Shown: positions 33,803-45,017, numbered from the stretch's first letter. The stretch is 64,000 nucleotides of DNA from Hemileia vastatrix (GCA_030280995.1 JASXTE010000014.1:27424650-27488649), one strand, 5' to 3'. Notes: generated by a model from the letters alone, not told the origin. Made by a program: numbers and translations.

Positions 33803-36800
33803 TTACCATACACCAATTTCTTTACTCTTTTCATTGACTATGTTTGATCCTAACCCCTTTGTTAAAATATCTGCTCGTTGTTCATGAGTCGACACCCATT
33901 TTAATGTGATAACTTTCTTGTAGATTTGTTCATTAACAAAGTAAAAACTACGTTCGATATGGCGAGTTCTTTTCTGTGAGGGATTGTCGGTCGCGTTTGA
34001 TAAAGCCCCCAGGTTGTCGCAGTATACTGTTGTAGTTGGTAGTTCAGGACAAATATCTTTTAGTAAGTTGGTGAGCCAAATGACATCTTTGACTCCATTA
34101 CCGAGTGCTATGTATTCGGCGTAACATGAGGAATCAGCTACTGTCAGTTGGCGTCTGGAAGACCACACCAAAGGACATTTATTAAGGAATATGATATGTC
34201 CATTAGTAGAGCGCGCAAATTGCCCCCCCCAGGTTGTATCTGTATAACATTCTAGGACAGGGTCAGTTTTTTCTGGGTGGAGATGAAGTTTTCGTTTGGA
34301 GGTGAATTCAAGATATCGAACTAGATGGAGTAATGCATTCCAGTGTTCCCCATTTGGTTTTGATGCAAATCTTGCCAGGTAATTGACTGGAAACGCCAAG
34401 TCAGGCCTAGTGGAAACAGCGACATAACTCAGTGCCCCAACAATTGATAAATATCCTTTTGAGTCGACAATTTTATCAGATATATTTGAGTTTTCCAATT
34501 TGAGGTTAGACGGCAATGGTGAGGTGGTGGTCAGTTTCGCTGGGTTATGTTTTTGTAGTATTTTGGATATTAGTTGGTAACTATCTAGCTCAAAACCCAT
34601 ATCTGTACGCTTCACACCCATACCCACTATCTGATTCAGCGTCTCAGACCATTTGATCTTGAGGGAGCCTCCTAATTTATCTTCTAATTCTCTCAGAATG
34701 TGGTCGGAGCTAGCTGTTACCACGCCGTCATCGACATGGAGCCATATGAAGCCAATATTTTCATCGCTAGTTAGGATATAGAAGCTCTGATCATAATGAC
34801 TTGCCTTATAACCTATGTCTTTTAATTTACCAGCAATTAGTTGCCACCAACATCTCGCTGCTTGACGCGTACCGTATAATGCTTTTTTCAGGTGTAATAC
34901 GTTTGTCGGTTTAGATAGAATCATCCCTTCAGGAGGTTGAACCCAGACATCTTCTTTAATTGGACTATGTAGGTAAGCTGCCGTAATATCAAATGATTTA
35001 ACTGACCAGTTGTGTTTTGCGGCAAATGTAAGTAGTATGCGTAGGGATGAGAAAGTAGCTGTGGGCGCAAATGTTTCATTGAAATCTATACCATATTGTT
35101 GATGGAAACCTTTGGCCACATATCTGGCCTTGTATACCGGTGATTCCGATGTTGGATTTTTTATAGCAAATACCCATTTGGCTTTTATGGATTTGTTACC
35201 AGCTGGCAGACTAGTTTCTTCCCAAACATCCATATCTACCATATTTTGTAACTCTTTTTGACACGCTACTTTCCATTTATCAGCATCAACACTTTTCATG
35301 GCTTGTTTGTAGGTAGTGGGAATCTTAACACCTCCTGAGTGACCTGTGGAAATTACGTCGTCTACTGACTTCTCTTCTGATTCTATTGTTTTTTCAGCAG
35401 TAAAGTCGCCAAACGTAAGGGGATTAAGAATGTATTTCAGAGAGCCTTTGGGTGTTTCTGGGGTTGTAGGTATTTGCGCCGCTGATTCATGGGTAGGTAG
35501 TACGTCTCCTGGAAATGTAGCCATAGCTGATTCAATGAAGGTATTCGATTCTTCATGCCAGAAAATCCAACCTGATTTGTTTTGAGAGTAGCCAACAATT
35601 TTACATTTTAGACCTCGGTTATCTAGTTTTGTCCTTCTCTCCTTATGTACATGTACTATCGCATCTTCACCAAATATTCGGAAATTTGAATACTCATGAA
35701 CAGCTCCAAATATTATGTTGAGGGGAGTCGTACTTGCCACCTTACTATTAGGCACTCTGTTGTGGACCCATGCTGCCCATTTATAGGAGAGACCCCAAAA
35801 CCTTTTAGGTAGGCCACTTGCAGCTAGATTAGTACGCGCCATGTCCCCTACCGTTCTGTTGAAACGTTCGGCTGATCCATTCTGTTCATGATGATACGGA
35901 CATGTAACTTCATGGACGGCACCAACTTCCTCAAGATATTTGAGCAGTTCTTTTGTTTTCAGTTCTCCTCCATCTGTCCGTAGCGTGATCAGTTGTAGGC
36001 CGGTGACGGTTACTAGTCTCTGGTGAAAAGACTTGAAAGCGGAGACTGCTTCTGCTTTGCTTTTAAGGAGGAACACTTCTCCGTATGTAGAGTATGATTC
36101 CCTGAACATCGCTGCCCAACGACATCCGTTTACTGTTTCTTCCTTTATGGGGCCAATTAGGTCTCCTACAATTAAACCCATTAATTGGTCAGGATGAGTT
36201 TCACGCTTGGCAGAGTATTTTCTGGTGCTCTTACAGATTTTGCAGTCTTCGCATGATATCTTTCCTTTTGGGATATCTTTAGGACACCCATTTCCTGTCT
36301 GAAATTTAATTATTTTGCGTAAAACTCTTTCACCAACATGACCTAATCTTCTGTGCCAATCAAGCAGGGAACCTTTGGTCGCTGGTGGTCGGTGGACTGA
36401 TTGGTTGTTGACAAACTCAATAAAGGGAGTGGTAGCGTACGAGGAGATAGTTATATCATTGCACATAATTGATTCAGGACTAAAAACATTTATCAACCAT
36501 CTTCTTAGACAAGCATCTTTTTTTCCTATTAATAAATTTTTATTGTTTTTTGTAATTTCTATATTTTTATCTTTGGAAAGTTTAAATTCTAGTCCGCATT
36601 TTACAAGACTGGCTAAGGATATAAGGGTAGTATTTACATCCTTGCTGTAGAAAACGTTATTAAGAATTACTCTTCGTCCTCCGAATCCTGCAAGGTGTAA
36701 TGAACCAGTACCGGTAATAAAACTTTGGTTAGTTTTGGTCGCTACTTTAATCGGAATTGGTTTTTCCAATTCCACAAAGTTAGTGAGAAGGTTCACATCA

Positions 36801-38176
36801 CCGGTTACGTGGTGGGTAGCACCGCTATCCAGTAGAGCCTGTGAGTTATTGTTCAGGTCATTATTGAGCCATTCTAAGCTGTTGATATCCAGTCCATCAA
36901 TTGCCATCTTAAGAGTATCTATGTTAGCTTCTTCAAGCGTGATTGGTTCCTGTTCTGAAGACGCAGATGCTTCCATGTCAGCTTGATTAGCTTGAGGCGG
37001 GCGACGTTGTCTGGGCAGAGGACGGTTTTGTTTATCATTTATATTCAGCTTTCTCTGGATTTCTCTAATGAGATGAAGGCGAGCATCGAAAACTGGTGAT
37101 CTATAGTTGTAGGGGCAACCATAGATTGTATGAGCCGTCGAGTCGCATTCAGAGCAGTACCTTCTGGCATTTGGTGGTCGGTAAGAATCCATTCTTCCAG
37201 TAGGGCGAGAAGTAGAGTTGGAGGAATGTCTATGATTCGGGTGTCTATATACGTTCGCTTCTACTGTGGTAGTTGAGAGATTGGAAGAGGAAGGATCGAT
37301 GCTCGATTCACGCGCTTTAAGATTTATATGACTGTTATTGATCATTGTCATATAGTCGTCATGAGTCAGTGTGATTGAGTCATTTCTGTTGTCCACCATT
37401 TTACATACGTCGACATATATATCTGAGAATTGATTTGGTAGTAATCCGTGTGTGAGAATGGCCTTAATGGAGTTACCGTCAAAAACAAATCCAGTTCTTT
37501 CAATAGCCTCGAACTTCTCACGTAGCTCATTGCCATAGTCGTTTGGGTCGGAAAACGATTTGTTACGTAAATCCAGCAACTCCCTGAATAACTGCATACG
37601 TGAGGAGTGAGACGAACGATTGAATTTAGAGAAGAGGAAGGAATAGGCGGGGCGGCATCGACGTTCATCTGGGATATGTTTTTGTAGTGATTGGTCGATG
37701 GAGTGGTAGACTATTAGATAAGCTATCCAGTCTTCCCAAGGATTGGGGGATTGTTCGATAGTAATAAGGGCGTAGTTTCGCGTGCCGACGTAGTCCTTCA
37801 TGAGGTTTAGGATGCTATGGTTCCAATCAAACCAGTTGGAGCCATCTGGTTTTAATTTGGGCACATCCTGGAGCATATCCTTGAGGGCTTTCATCTCTTT
37901 ACGGCGATTAGCTACATTTGCCAGGGCAATGACAGGGTCTGGAGCATTTGTGGCTGGAGGGTTGTTTGATGTTGTTTGGGTGTGTGTTTGAGTGGTTTGA
38001 GGATGCATATGTGTATCTCCACTCGATTCCATTTTGATGGAGATTGGGTTAGAGGGTGATGGGAGAGGTTTAGATTTTTTGGATTTCGTTTTTGGTTGTT
38101 TAGGTAGAAGACCGAGTGCTTGGAGTTCGCGAGTGAGACGTGGTTTGTTTGGTGTATTGTTGTCTTCTTCAGACAT
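33803..38176 (-). CDS. Copia Gag-Pol polyprotein of C3
   Basis: This single 1457-residue frame encodes everything a Ty1/copia element needs. From the N-terminus: a Gag region, a zinc knuckle CSECDSTAHTIYGC (C-X2-C-X4-H-X4-C) at about residue 340, aspartic protease LLDSGATHHVTGD at about 448, pre-integrase WHRRLGHVGERVLRKI at about 605, and an integrase core with HHEQNGSAERFNRT at about 765. Then comes reverse transcriptase with KWVFAIKNP at about 1010 and WLHVDDGVVT at about 1145, and RNase H with SCYAEYIALG and VYCDNLGALSN at about 1350-1390, ending in RADILTKGL. All catalytic motifs look intact. The ATG at 38176 lies about 100 bases inside the LTR on the minus strand. Gag and Pol are fused without a frameshift. 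Codons retain CpG, unlike the older elements around it. It probably still works or did very recently. Confidence 0.95.
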   Translation of the reverse strand: MSEEDNNTPNKPRLTRELQALGLLPKQPKTKSKKSKPLPSPSNPISIKMESSGDTHMHPQTTQTHTQTTSNNPPATNAPDPVIALANVANRRKEMKALKDMLQDVPKLKPDGSNWFDWNHSILNLMKDYVGTRNYALITIEQSPNPWEDWIAYLIVYHSIDQSLQKHIPDERRCRPAYSFLFSKFNRSSHSSRMQLFRELLDLRNKSFSDPNDYGNELREKFEAIERTGFVFDGNSIKAILTHGLLPNQFSDIYVDVCKMVDNRNDSITLTHDDYMTMINNSHINLKARESSIDPSSSNLSTTTVEANVYRHPNHRHSSNSTSRPTGRMDSYRPPNARRYCSECDSTAHTIYGCPYNYRSPVFDARLHLIREIQRKLNINDKQNRPLPRQRRPPQANQADMEASASSEQEPITLEEANIDTLKMAIDGLDINSLEWLNNDLNNNSQALLDSGATHHVTGDVNLLTNFVELEKPIPIKVATKTNQSFITGTGSLHLAGFGGRRVILNNVFYSKDVNTTLISLASLVKCGLEFKLSKDKNIEITKNNKNLLIGKKDACLRRWLINVFSPESIMCNDITISSYATTPFIEFVNNQSVHRPPATKGSLLDWHRRLGHVGERVLRKIIKFQTGNGCPKDIPKGKISCEDCKICKSTRKYSAKRETHPDQLMGLIVGDLIGPIKEETVNGCRWAAMFRESYSTYGEVFLLKSKAEAVSAFKSFHQRLVTVTGLQLITLRTDGGELKTKELLKYLEEVGAVHEVTCPYHHEQNGSAERFNRTVGDMARTNLAASGLPKRFWGLSYKWAAWVHNRVPNSKVASTTPLNIIFGAVHEYSNFRIFGEDAIVHVHKERRTKLDNRGLKCKIVGYSQNKSGWIFWHEESNTFIESAMATFPGDVLPTHESAAQIPTTPETPKGSLKYILNPLTFGDFTAEKTIESEEKSVDDVISTGHSGGVKIPTTYKQAMKSVDADKWKVACQKELQNMVDMDVWEETSLPAGNKSIKAKWVFAIKNPTSESPVYKARYVAKGFHQQYGIDFNETFAPTATFSSLRILLTFAAKHNWSVKSFDITAAYLHSPIKEDVWVQPPEGMILSKPTNVLHLKKALYGTRQAARCWWQLIAGKLKDIGYKASHYDQSFYILTSDENIGFIWLHVDDGVVTASSDHILRELEDKLGGSLKIKWSETLNQIVGMGVKRTDMGFELDSYQLISKILQKHNPAKLTTTSPLPSNLKLENSNISDKIVDSKGYLSIVGALSYVAVSTRPDLAFPVNYLARFASKPNGEHWNALLHLVRYLEFTSKRKLHLHPEKTDPVLECYTDTTWGGQFARSTNGHIIFLNKCPLVWSSRRQLTVADSSCYAEYIALGNGVKDVIWLTNLLKDICPELPTTTVYCDNLGALSNATDNPSQKRTRHIERSFYFVNEQIYKKVITLKWVSTHEQRADILTKGLGSNIVNEKSKEIGVW

Positions 38177-38260
38177 GCAAACTCAACTTTTCAGCGGAGC
38201 CCTTCGGTGTGATGATAACGCTTGTCAGCGGGGTACTAAGTGCGCGTATGTCTAAAGCAG

Positions 38261-38273
38261 GGAGCCCATAACC
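38261..38273 (-). other. Primer-binding site of C3, initiator tRNA anticodon type
   Basis: On the minus strand the LTR end CAACA is followed by GGTTATGGGCTCC. It is not complementary to a tRNA 3' CCA end. It pairs with the anticodon stem-loop of initiator tRNA-Met (GCCCATAACC or GCTCATAACC in eukaryotes), the half-tRNA priming known for Drosophila copia and yeast Ty5. C2 has nearly the same sequence at 27255-27266. Confidence 0.65.
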
Positions 38274-38448
38274 TGTTGACACGGCATCAGACTTAGTCCC
38301 GGAGTAACCACTTTTATTACTAAAATAGAATGCTTACCTGTTGACACGGCATCAGACTTAGTCCCGGAGTAACCGGGGAAAAGTCCAAGTGCCGCGGCAG
38401 CAGGTTTATATACATGGTAACTAAGTACTTAACGCTATGTACATAACA
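38274..38448 (-). repeat. 5' LTR of C3
   Basis: This is the second 175-bp LTR, the same as 33338-33512 except for one base by eye, including the internal duplicated end. It is followed at 38449 by the GTTCC target duplication. Confidence 0.93.
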
Positions 38449-39212
38449 GTTCCTTGGCGAATCCTCTTTGAATAAATACATTTAACAGCTATTTGGGAAA
38501 AGCTTGCTGTGTTTTTGCCTTCCACTTCCCGCCAAAAACATGAGTTAAAACCGCTTTTGGTGGGGGGATGAGGGGCGAAAAAAAGAGCAAGGTTTTCCCA
38601 ATTAGCTGTATATAGTAATAATAAATATAATAAATTTAAATAGCTTAACAATTGAAACATTGGAACCACTATTCCTTCTGTGAATTCGAAGGACCCTTTT
38701 ACACTAAAACAGTTGTGTGTAATGAGATTGAAAAAAAAAAAAAGCATAAGCAACAAAAGACGCGTTTATGTATGTGCTCAATAACCAAGTTGAGCTCGGA
38801 AAATCGATTGACAGGTGATTTTATGACTTGCAGAATGAGCATTCAGGTTCTGAGTAACTTTGCACAGACTAACTAAAATAGGACAAAATAAATTGGACTC
38901 GTTAGATAGACGAAGCGGAGTTATTGCGCACTCATGCTCTCGGCAACAGGAAAGAAAAGAAGTGATTGGGGCATGTCAAAGTGGATATGTGTGTATCTAT
39001 ATTGCTATGTATGTTTGGGTTTTAGAGGCGAGACAGATAGGGTAGTTGGAGTCAAAGAAGTGTATCGATCTGGAGGGTGGAGGCAGGACCCTACCTTCTT
39101 GCAGGGAAGGAAATGGGCTGAGGGGTGAGAAGGATGTTCTCCCTGGAGAAGTGCCATGATGTATTTAAGGATGACATGGCAATGGCAAGTCGGTTGATGG
39201 GCAGCAGGCACT
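38449..39212 (+). promoter_or_regulatory. Upstream region of LCB2
   Basis: About 760 bp lie between the copia insertion and the first LCB2 ATG used here. The region is less AT-rich than the transposons. No certain core promoter element is identified; CCACACCC-like and pyrimidine-rich segments occur near 39180-39240. Short open frames at 38860-39128 are not supported. Confidence 0.4.
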
Positions 39213-39706
39213 GTGCCTAACCACATCCCTGTCGTCCTCTGCACTCCCTCTACAAATATTCCTTCTGGCTTGCGTTCTCCTCGCCATCAAGCCATGCATA
39301 CCCATCCTCCCTCCGCCTCAGCTCTCCAGCTTGCAATCCGCCCCGATGACTCTTCCTCTTCTGATGAACTCTCTGACTCTTCTCCAGGCACGCCTCCTTC
39401 GCCACTCCTTGCTCACACTCTTTCAACACCACTTCTTCCATCTCAATTCCCTCCTCATTCTGATTTACTTGCCTCTAAAATTCCTGAACGCTCTTTTGAG
39501 CCTGAGGACCCCCATTCTACCCACTCTGAGTTCGGCATCTCCTCCCCTAATGGCCCCTCTTATCGTTGGCTGTCAATCTATCGTCACCATGTTAGTGAAT
39601 GTCGGCTGGCCGATGTTAGCTACTGGACTTACTTCATGACTTACTGGGCTTATCTTATGGTCATCATCATTGGGTTTGTCCATTTAATTCATTTATATAC
39701 CAATGG

Positions 39707-39743
<37 letters not shown>

Positions 39744-41589
39744 CCTATTTATGTATTTGTTTCTTTTTGTTTATTGATTTTATTGAAGCCATATGCGAGA
39801 TTTTTTTGGAAAGCGTTTTCGGAAATCATCCTACACCTATCTGATGTCGTACCAAGGTTACGCTGCCCTCAACTCGGACTTTGACTCATTTTTCTCTCGT
39901 CGCGTTAAACGCCGTCTGGATGATTGTTTTCATCGCCCGGTCACGGGTTCTGCTGGCCGGACGATTGTTTTGATCGATCGCGTGACAAAAGACAATTGTC
40001 TCACTTTTCAATACCCGGGAACAACGACCCGTGCTTTGAATATCTCTTCCTACAATTACCTTGGCTTTGCACAAAGTAAAGGATATTGCGCTGACCAGGT
40101 CGAGCAGACTATTGCCAATTTGGGTATTGGTTTGGGAGCGCCCCGCCTGCAGGGTGGAACACATGACCTTCAACTCCAAACTGAAGCTCTGACAGCTAAA
40201 TTTCTTGGAGTTGAATCTGCCATTTTGATTAGTCAGGGCTTTGCGGCTAATTCAGCTAATCTCCCAGCTATTGTGGATGCGTCAGGATGCTTGGTTATTT
40301 CTGATGAGCTGAATCATAATTCAATTAGATTTGGGGGTCGTCTTAGTGGTGCCATGGTTCGCACGTTTAAGCACAATGATGTGGAAGATTTGGAAAAAGT
40401 CTTGAGAGAAGCTATTAGTCAAGGTCAACCAAGAAAACTGAGAAGTTGGCGCAAAATCTTGGTCATCGTTGAAGGCATTTACAGTATGGAAGGAACAGTG
40501 GTTGACTTGCCAGGAATACTCAAGTTGAAAGAAAAATACAAGGTACTCCTGATATACCTAATTTTTCTCTCATTTCTATCTTATTGATAAATATATTTCT
40601 CTTTTTCACAGTTTTATTTGTACGTCGACGAGGCTCATTCGATCGGTGCACTTGGACCAAAGGGAAGAGGTGTTTGTGATTATTATGGCATTGATCCTAA
40701 CAAGGTAGATCTTTTAATGGGAACTTTCACCAAGTCATGTAAGACTTTAATGTACTTGATTTAAGCTACACACTCGTTAGATTGTCTCCTTTCCATTGTT
40801 TTCAGAGTTGCTTTTTGTGCTCTGGTTTGTCTATCGGAGTCCTCTCATGCTTGAGGTTTTTGATTCAATGGTTTGTGATTATCAATCAGAATCGGGCACT
40901 AATGTTAACATTTGTTTTCATTTCATTTTATTTTTTCTTCCTCATTTGTAGTCGGAGCATGTGGTGGATACATCGCTGGTAAAGCTGAGACTATTCAAAA
41001 GATTATGCTACGTTCACATGCGTCTACCTATGCCGAGGCTCCAACGCTTCCCGTATTGACAGCTATTATGAGTTCAATGACCTTGATTATGAACAGTGAA
41101 GATGGTCAGACCCGGTTGAGACGACTGGCTTTTAATGCAAGATACCTACATATTGGATTGAGAAGATTAGGTTTTATTGTCGTGGGTAATATTGATTCAC
41201 CAGTAGTTCCCTTGGTTGTTTTCAATCCTGGAAAAGTTAGTCAATCTATATAACTGAGATATCAAATTTTTGAATCGTGTCCACATACTGATAAGAAGAA
41301 GAGGAAATCTTAGCTTTTGATATTTTCTAGGTTAATGCTTGAAAAATATGCAATTGTGGTTGTGGCTGTCGGGTACCCTGCTACGCCACTTGTACTGGCA
41401 AGGATAAGATTTTGTGTTTCAGCCGCCCATACAAAAGACGATATTGATAAAGTTTTAATGGCAACTGACGATATTGGAACACAGTTAGGGCTCAAACTAA
41501 GTCGTTCACCGAATAGAATGAAATTGGAAGATATATTGAATCAAGCTGAAGAGTTGGTTGAAAAAGGAGGTATGATGATGGCAAAATGA
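39213..41589 (+). CDS. LCB2: Serine palmitoyltransferase subunit 2
   Basis: This PLP-dependent enzyme condenses serine with palmitoyl-CoA to 3-ketosphinganine, the first step of sphingolipid synthesis, at the ER with Lcb1. Exons read as 39213-39673, 39789-40542, 40612-40738, 40952-41235 and 41314-41589 (1902 nt, 633 residues). All introns are GT-AG and all phases agree. A hydrophobic segment ([16 protein letters not shown], residues about 138-153) precedes the family motif [10 protein letters not shown], which is formed across intron 1. [12 protein letters not shown] (residues 409-420) and [16 protein letters not shown], with Schiff-base Lys about 446, are the PLP signatures. [12 protein letters not shown] and [14 protein letters not shown] follow. 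Intron 1 carries a poly-T run of over 30 nt. Intron 3 (213 bp) has a possible internal acceptor near 40805. The N-terminal start is uncertain; Met at 39291 is an alternative. Confidence 0.93.
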
Positions 41590-41623
41590 TTGATGAAAGA
41601 AACCAAAATTGAACGTCAACGAT

Positions 41624-41665
<42 letters not shown>

Positions 41666-41961
41666 TGAGAGACGGAAGGAGGGTATTTTTTCCTTTTCTC
41701 ATTCGGTATTATTATCTGCTCCTTCATTGTTGATAAATAGATGTGTAAAGATGATGCGTGTAACAGGAAAATTTAGGGGCAAAATAAGGACACCAGGTTT
41801 GACATATCAAAATTAAATGAGTAAGTATACTATATTACACACAATGAAATACAATTCATGATTTTACCGGAAACCAGATTGTTGAAGGTATTCCTAAAGT
41901 CCAGACGAGAGAGTATAAGGGAGTAAGAAAATGAGTGTTTTGGAGGAGTAATATAGGACAT

Positions 41962-41998
<37 letters not shown>

Positions 41999-42167
41999 GT
42001 AGATACATAGAGGAGCTGCATAAATCTTGAATAGCGAATGACGAGCCTATGGATGAAGTTCGGGTGAGGGGATTATACATAGAGTAGTTTGATTATCCAC
42101 AAACTGATTTTGCCCCTTTCCCCTCCCCTCCCCTCCTCTCTTCCTTCGTTGCCGTATTAAATTCCAC
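41590..42167. other. Intergenic region LCB2 to ERG8
   Basis: The 578 bp hold a (TA)n microsatellite at 41625-41663, a poly-T tract at about 41968-41993, and a C/T-rich stretch at about 42113-42148 just before the ERG8 start. The last could be part of the ERG8 promoter or 5' UTR. No gene is visible. Confidence 0.7.
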
Positions 42168-42712
42168 TTGAACATCATGTTAATCGTTTCTTGTCCTGCC
42201 AAGATTCTCATGGCAGGAGGCTATCTAGTTCTTGATCGAAAATATAAGGGGCTAGTTATTACGATTGATAATTGTCGGTTTTATGCTACTTTGGAATGTT
42301 TGAGTAATGGAGTATTTCCATTCAGTACTATTAGTACTAGGCAAGAAAGTAATGGGATACATTTCTATACGCATGCGATTCACAGACTGGACGGTACTCC
42401 TAAACCAAGTACGATTACTGATCCGGTTGATGCGTATACTAAGATTACTACTCAGCTTACTACGATTCAAATCCGTTCTCCTCAATTTAAAGACGCTCAA
42501 TGGTCGTTTCGGATTATAGAGAAATATTCGTTGCTTAATTTGCGACGTGAGATTTTGGTACAAGAAGAGTTCAGTCCTTTTTTTTTTTTTTTTCTTTTTC
42601 TTTTTCTTTTTTTTTTTTTGGTTTTTGGTTTTTGGTTTCGTTAGTGGTGTGTTGTAGTTACAATTATTTGTGTGTTATTTTATGTTATTTATTATGAGTT
42701 TGATTATTATTA

Positions 42713-42746
<34 letters not shown>

Positions 42747-44513
42747 GATTATTATGATTATTATGATTATTATGATTATTATCATTTATGTAAACTAAAG
42801 ACTTATTATGGTCATGCATTTATTATAATATTTGAACAGGTCAAAAGAATCGAATCCGTTTATAGCCTTAGCGGTGAAGATAATTGTAAAGATTGCTGAG
42901 ACCTATAGTGTTTTTGAAAAAATGAAGGTGGAAAACGAAGAGAAAGCCACATTATCAACGGTTAAAATAAACTTACTAGCCGATCGAGAATTTTATTCTT
43001 CAAAACCTTCTTCCCCATCTACTACTAAACCAAGATTTGAAATCTTTAATACCACTTTAAGAGAAGTTTATAAAACAGGATTAGGTTCTTCAGCTGCTTT
43101 AGTATCAAGTTTAACAGCAGTATTATTAATGCATTTTTTGCATGACATATCAAATGTAATGATTTACGCTACTGCTCAATTCGTACATGCACTTGCACAA
43201 GGAAAAATTGGTAGTGGATTTGATATTAGTTCAGCTTTGTGTGGGTCACAATCTTATCAAACGTTCCACAAGGATTGTTTTGGATCGGTGTTTGATGAGG
43301 GTGAATCGGTTAGTTGATTTTTTTTTTTTTTTTTTCCTCCTGTTTTCTTTTTCTTTTTTTTTGGTTGAACATATTTACCTGATCTCTATGATTATAAACC
43401 TTATATATATAAACAAATCAAATCAAAACATGAAATTAAAAACGAATCATATTCAAAAGGCTTCAGAAGCATCTTTAAGACGAATGGTGGATCCGTTATG
43501 TACTTCACTATGGACGAGCAAGATTGGAGAATGGAATAAAGGTCCAACCGTAATGCCATTACGTCTTCCACCTTTAACGAAACTCTTAATTGGTGATATT
43601 GGTAAAGGTAGTCATACTCCTAGTATGGTTAAAAAAGTTCTTAAGTGGAGGGAAGAGTGTCCGGATGCTGGTTAGTAGTTTTTTTTTTCAACTTTTTTTT
43701 AGAAAAAAAAAAAAAAAAAAAAAAGTCAAGTTTTCATTCATAATGAGGAAAAGAGGACTAACTAAAAAAACATTGATTGATTTTAATTGTTAAATTTATT
43801 TTTATCTATTGGTTGTATACATAAATATATATGTATGTATGTATATGTATAGCTAATAAGATATGGACCAAGATCTCGAGGTGTAATCAAGAATTAATTG
43901 ACCAATTTCAAGAGTTGGAGAAGTTGTGGGCAGTAGACCCAGAAAGTTACTGGGCGGGTTTGAAATTTTTATTTTCGGCAAGTTTATTATAATTATCATT
44001 ATTACTATTATTATTATCATGATTATTTTTCATGATGGATGATGTCGATATATTTCGAAAAATTGATTCTTTATAGTGACAAAAAGCTTACATGTTTTGT
44101 ATCTGATCCTTTAATAATTTTTATGGTATCTGATTTTTCTAGTTGAATAATAAGGCGAAAGAGCGAGATGTATATATAGATGACGGACGAAGTGAACTCG
44201 TCAGATACTTATTTAAGGATATGATGATACTAACGAAGGTGAGCGTATTTATATCTATCTATCTATAACATATTTCTTATATTTATTATTATAATATACA
44301 TAAATCGGGAAAAAAAATCAAAACAATAACAATGGATAATAATATCAATAACAAAGGTGTTACGATACCAAATGAAAATGATGGGAAATTTAGCAGATAA
44401 TTTACCTATTGAACCAGACTCACAAACTAATTTACTTGATCAATGTAATTCAATTAATGGCGTTATTGGAACTGGGATTCCTGGAGGTTAGTATTTTTAT
44501 TTTTATTTATTTA

Positions 44514-44569
<56 letters not shown>

Positions 44570-45017
44570 GGTGGGGGGGTGGATGGATTCGATGGACTGG
44601 TGAATGTTGTGCTTATGCTAATTATTTTTATTTTATACGTGTTCAAACTCATATATATATATTAAAAAATGAACAATGAATAAAGCTGGAGGATATGATG
44701 CAATATGGGTACTTATTTTCAATTTTTCACTTTCAAAAGAAGAAAATCAAGACCCCAACCAACGCGGAAAAGAAATCGAAGATCAAGTGATTTCATTATG
44801 GAATAAATATAATGTACGACCATTACGAGAAGCTTTTGTTGAAGGATGGTATTCAAATGAAGGTGAAATTAATCATGATCATAAAGTGAAAAATGTAGAT
44901 TGGTTTAATGAAAGGAATGGGATAGGAAGTGTTGATGGGTTGAAAATTGTGAATGGATCAGGGACGGAAGTTGAGGAAGAGATTGTAAAGTTTGTTAAAA
45001 GTGATCGATATGGTTGA
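42168..45017 (+). CDS. ERG8: Phosphomevalonate kinase
   Basis: This GHMP-family kinase converts phosphomevalonate to diphosphomevalonate in the mevalonate pathway that feeds sterols and isoprenoids. Seven exons are read: 42168-42546, 42848-43308, 43460-43670, 43853-43977, 44143-44238, 44357-44486 and 44686-45017, about 577 residues. The start motif SCPAKILMAGGYLVLDRKYK, the ATP-loop KTGLGSSAALVSS (about residue 200), ALAQGKIGSGFDISSALCGS, LRLPPLTKLLIGDIGKGSHT and GIPGAGGYDAIW (across the last intron) are in family order. Intron 1 limits are ambiguous: donor C|GTGAGA with acceptor AAAG (42547-42847), or donor GTTCAG with acceptor AACAG (42569-42839), both in phase. Intron 4 starts with GC. Three or four acceptors are AAG. 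Met at 42177 is an alternative start. The protein is somewhat longer than the yeast enzyme. Confidence 0.9.
43978..44142 (+). other. GC-AG intron 4 of ERG8
   Basis: The donor reads TCG|GCAAGT and the acceptor TTTTTCTAG, both in phase 0. No GT donor nearby keeps the frame: the only close one (GCG G|GTTTGA) leads straight into a stop. GCAAGT is the standard extended consensus for GC donors. Confidence 0.75.

Larger units (their letters stand above)
33338..38448 (-). mobile_element. Copia element C3, intact and young
   Basis: C3 has 175-bp LTRs at 33338-33512 and 38274-38448 that differ by one base by eye (AACACT against AACGCT). GTTCC flanks both ends (33333-33337 and 38449-38453), a perfect 5-bp duplication. 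It holds one uninterrupted Gag-Pol frame, a purine tract (plus-strand CCCCCCC at 33513 onward) and a primer-binding site. All expected parts for autonomous transposition are present. Confidence 0.95.

Noticed and set aside
38860..39128. Short plus-strand frames upstream of LCB2
   Set aside because: No recognisable content or splice link to LCB2; treated as 5' flank.
40782..40982. Open frame within LCB2 intron 3 and a possible extra exon
   Set aside because: The protein alignment joins FTKS directly to FGACGG with matching phase, so no exon is needed here; the TTTTCAG at about 40805 is at most an alternative acceptor.
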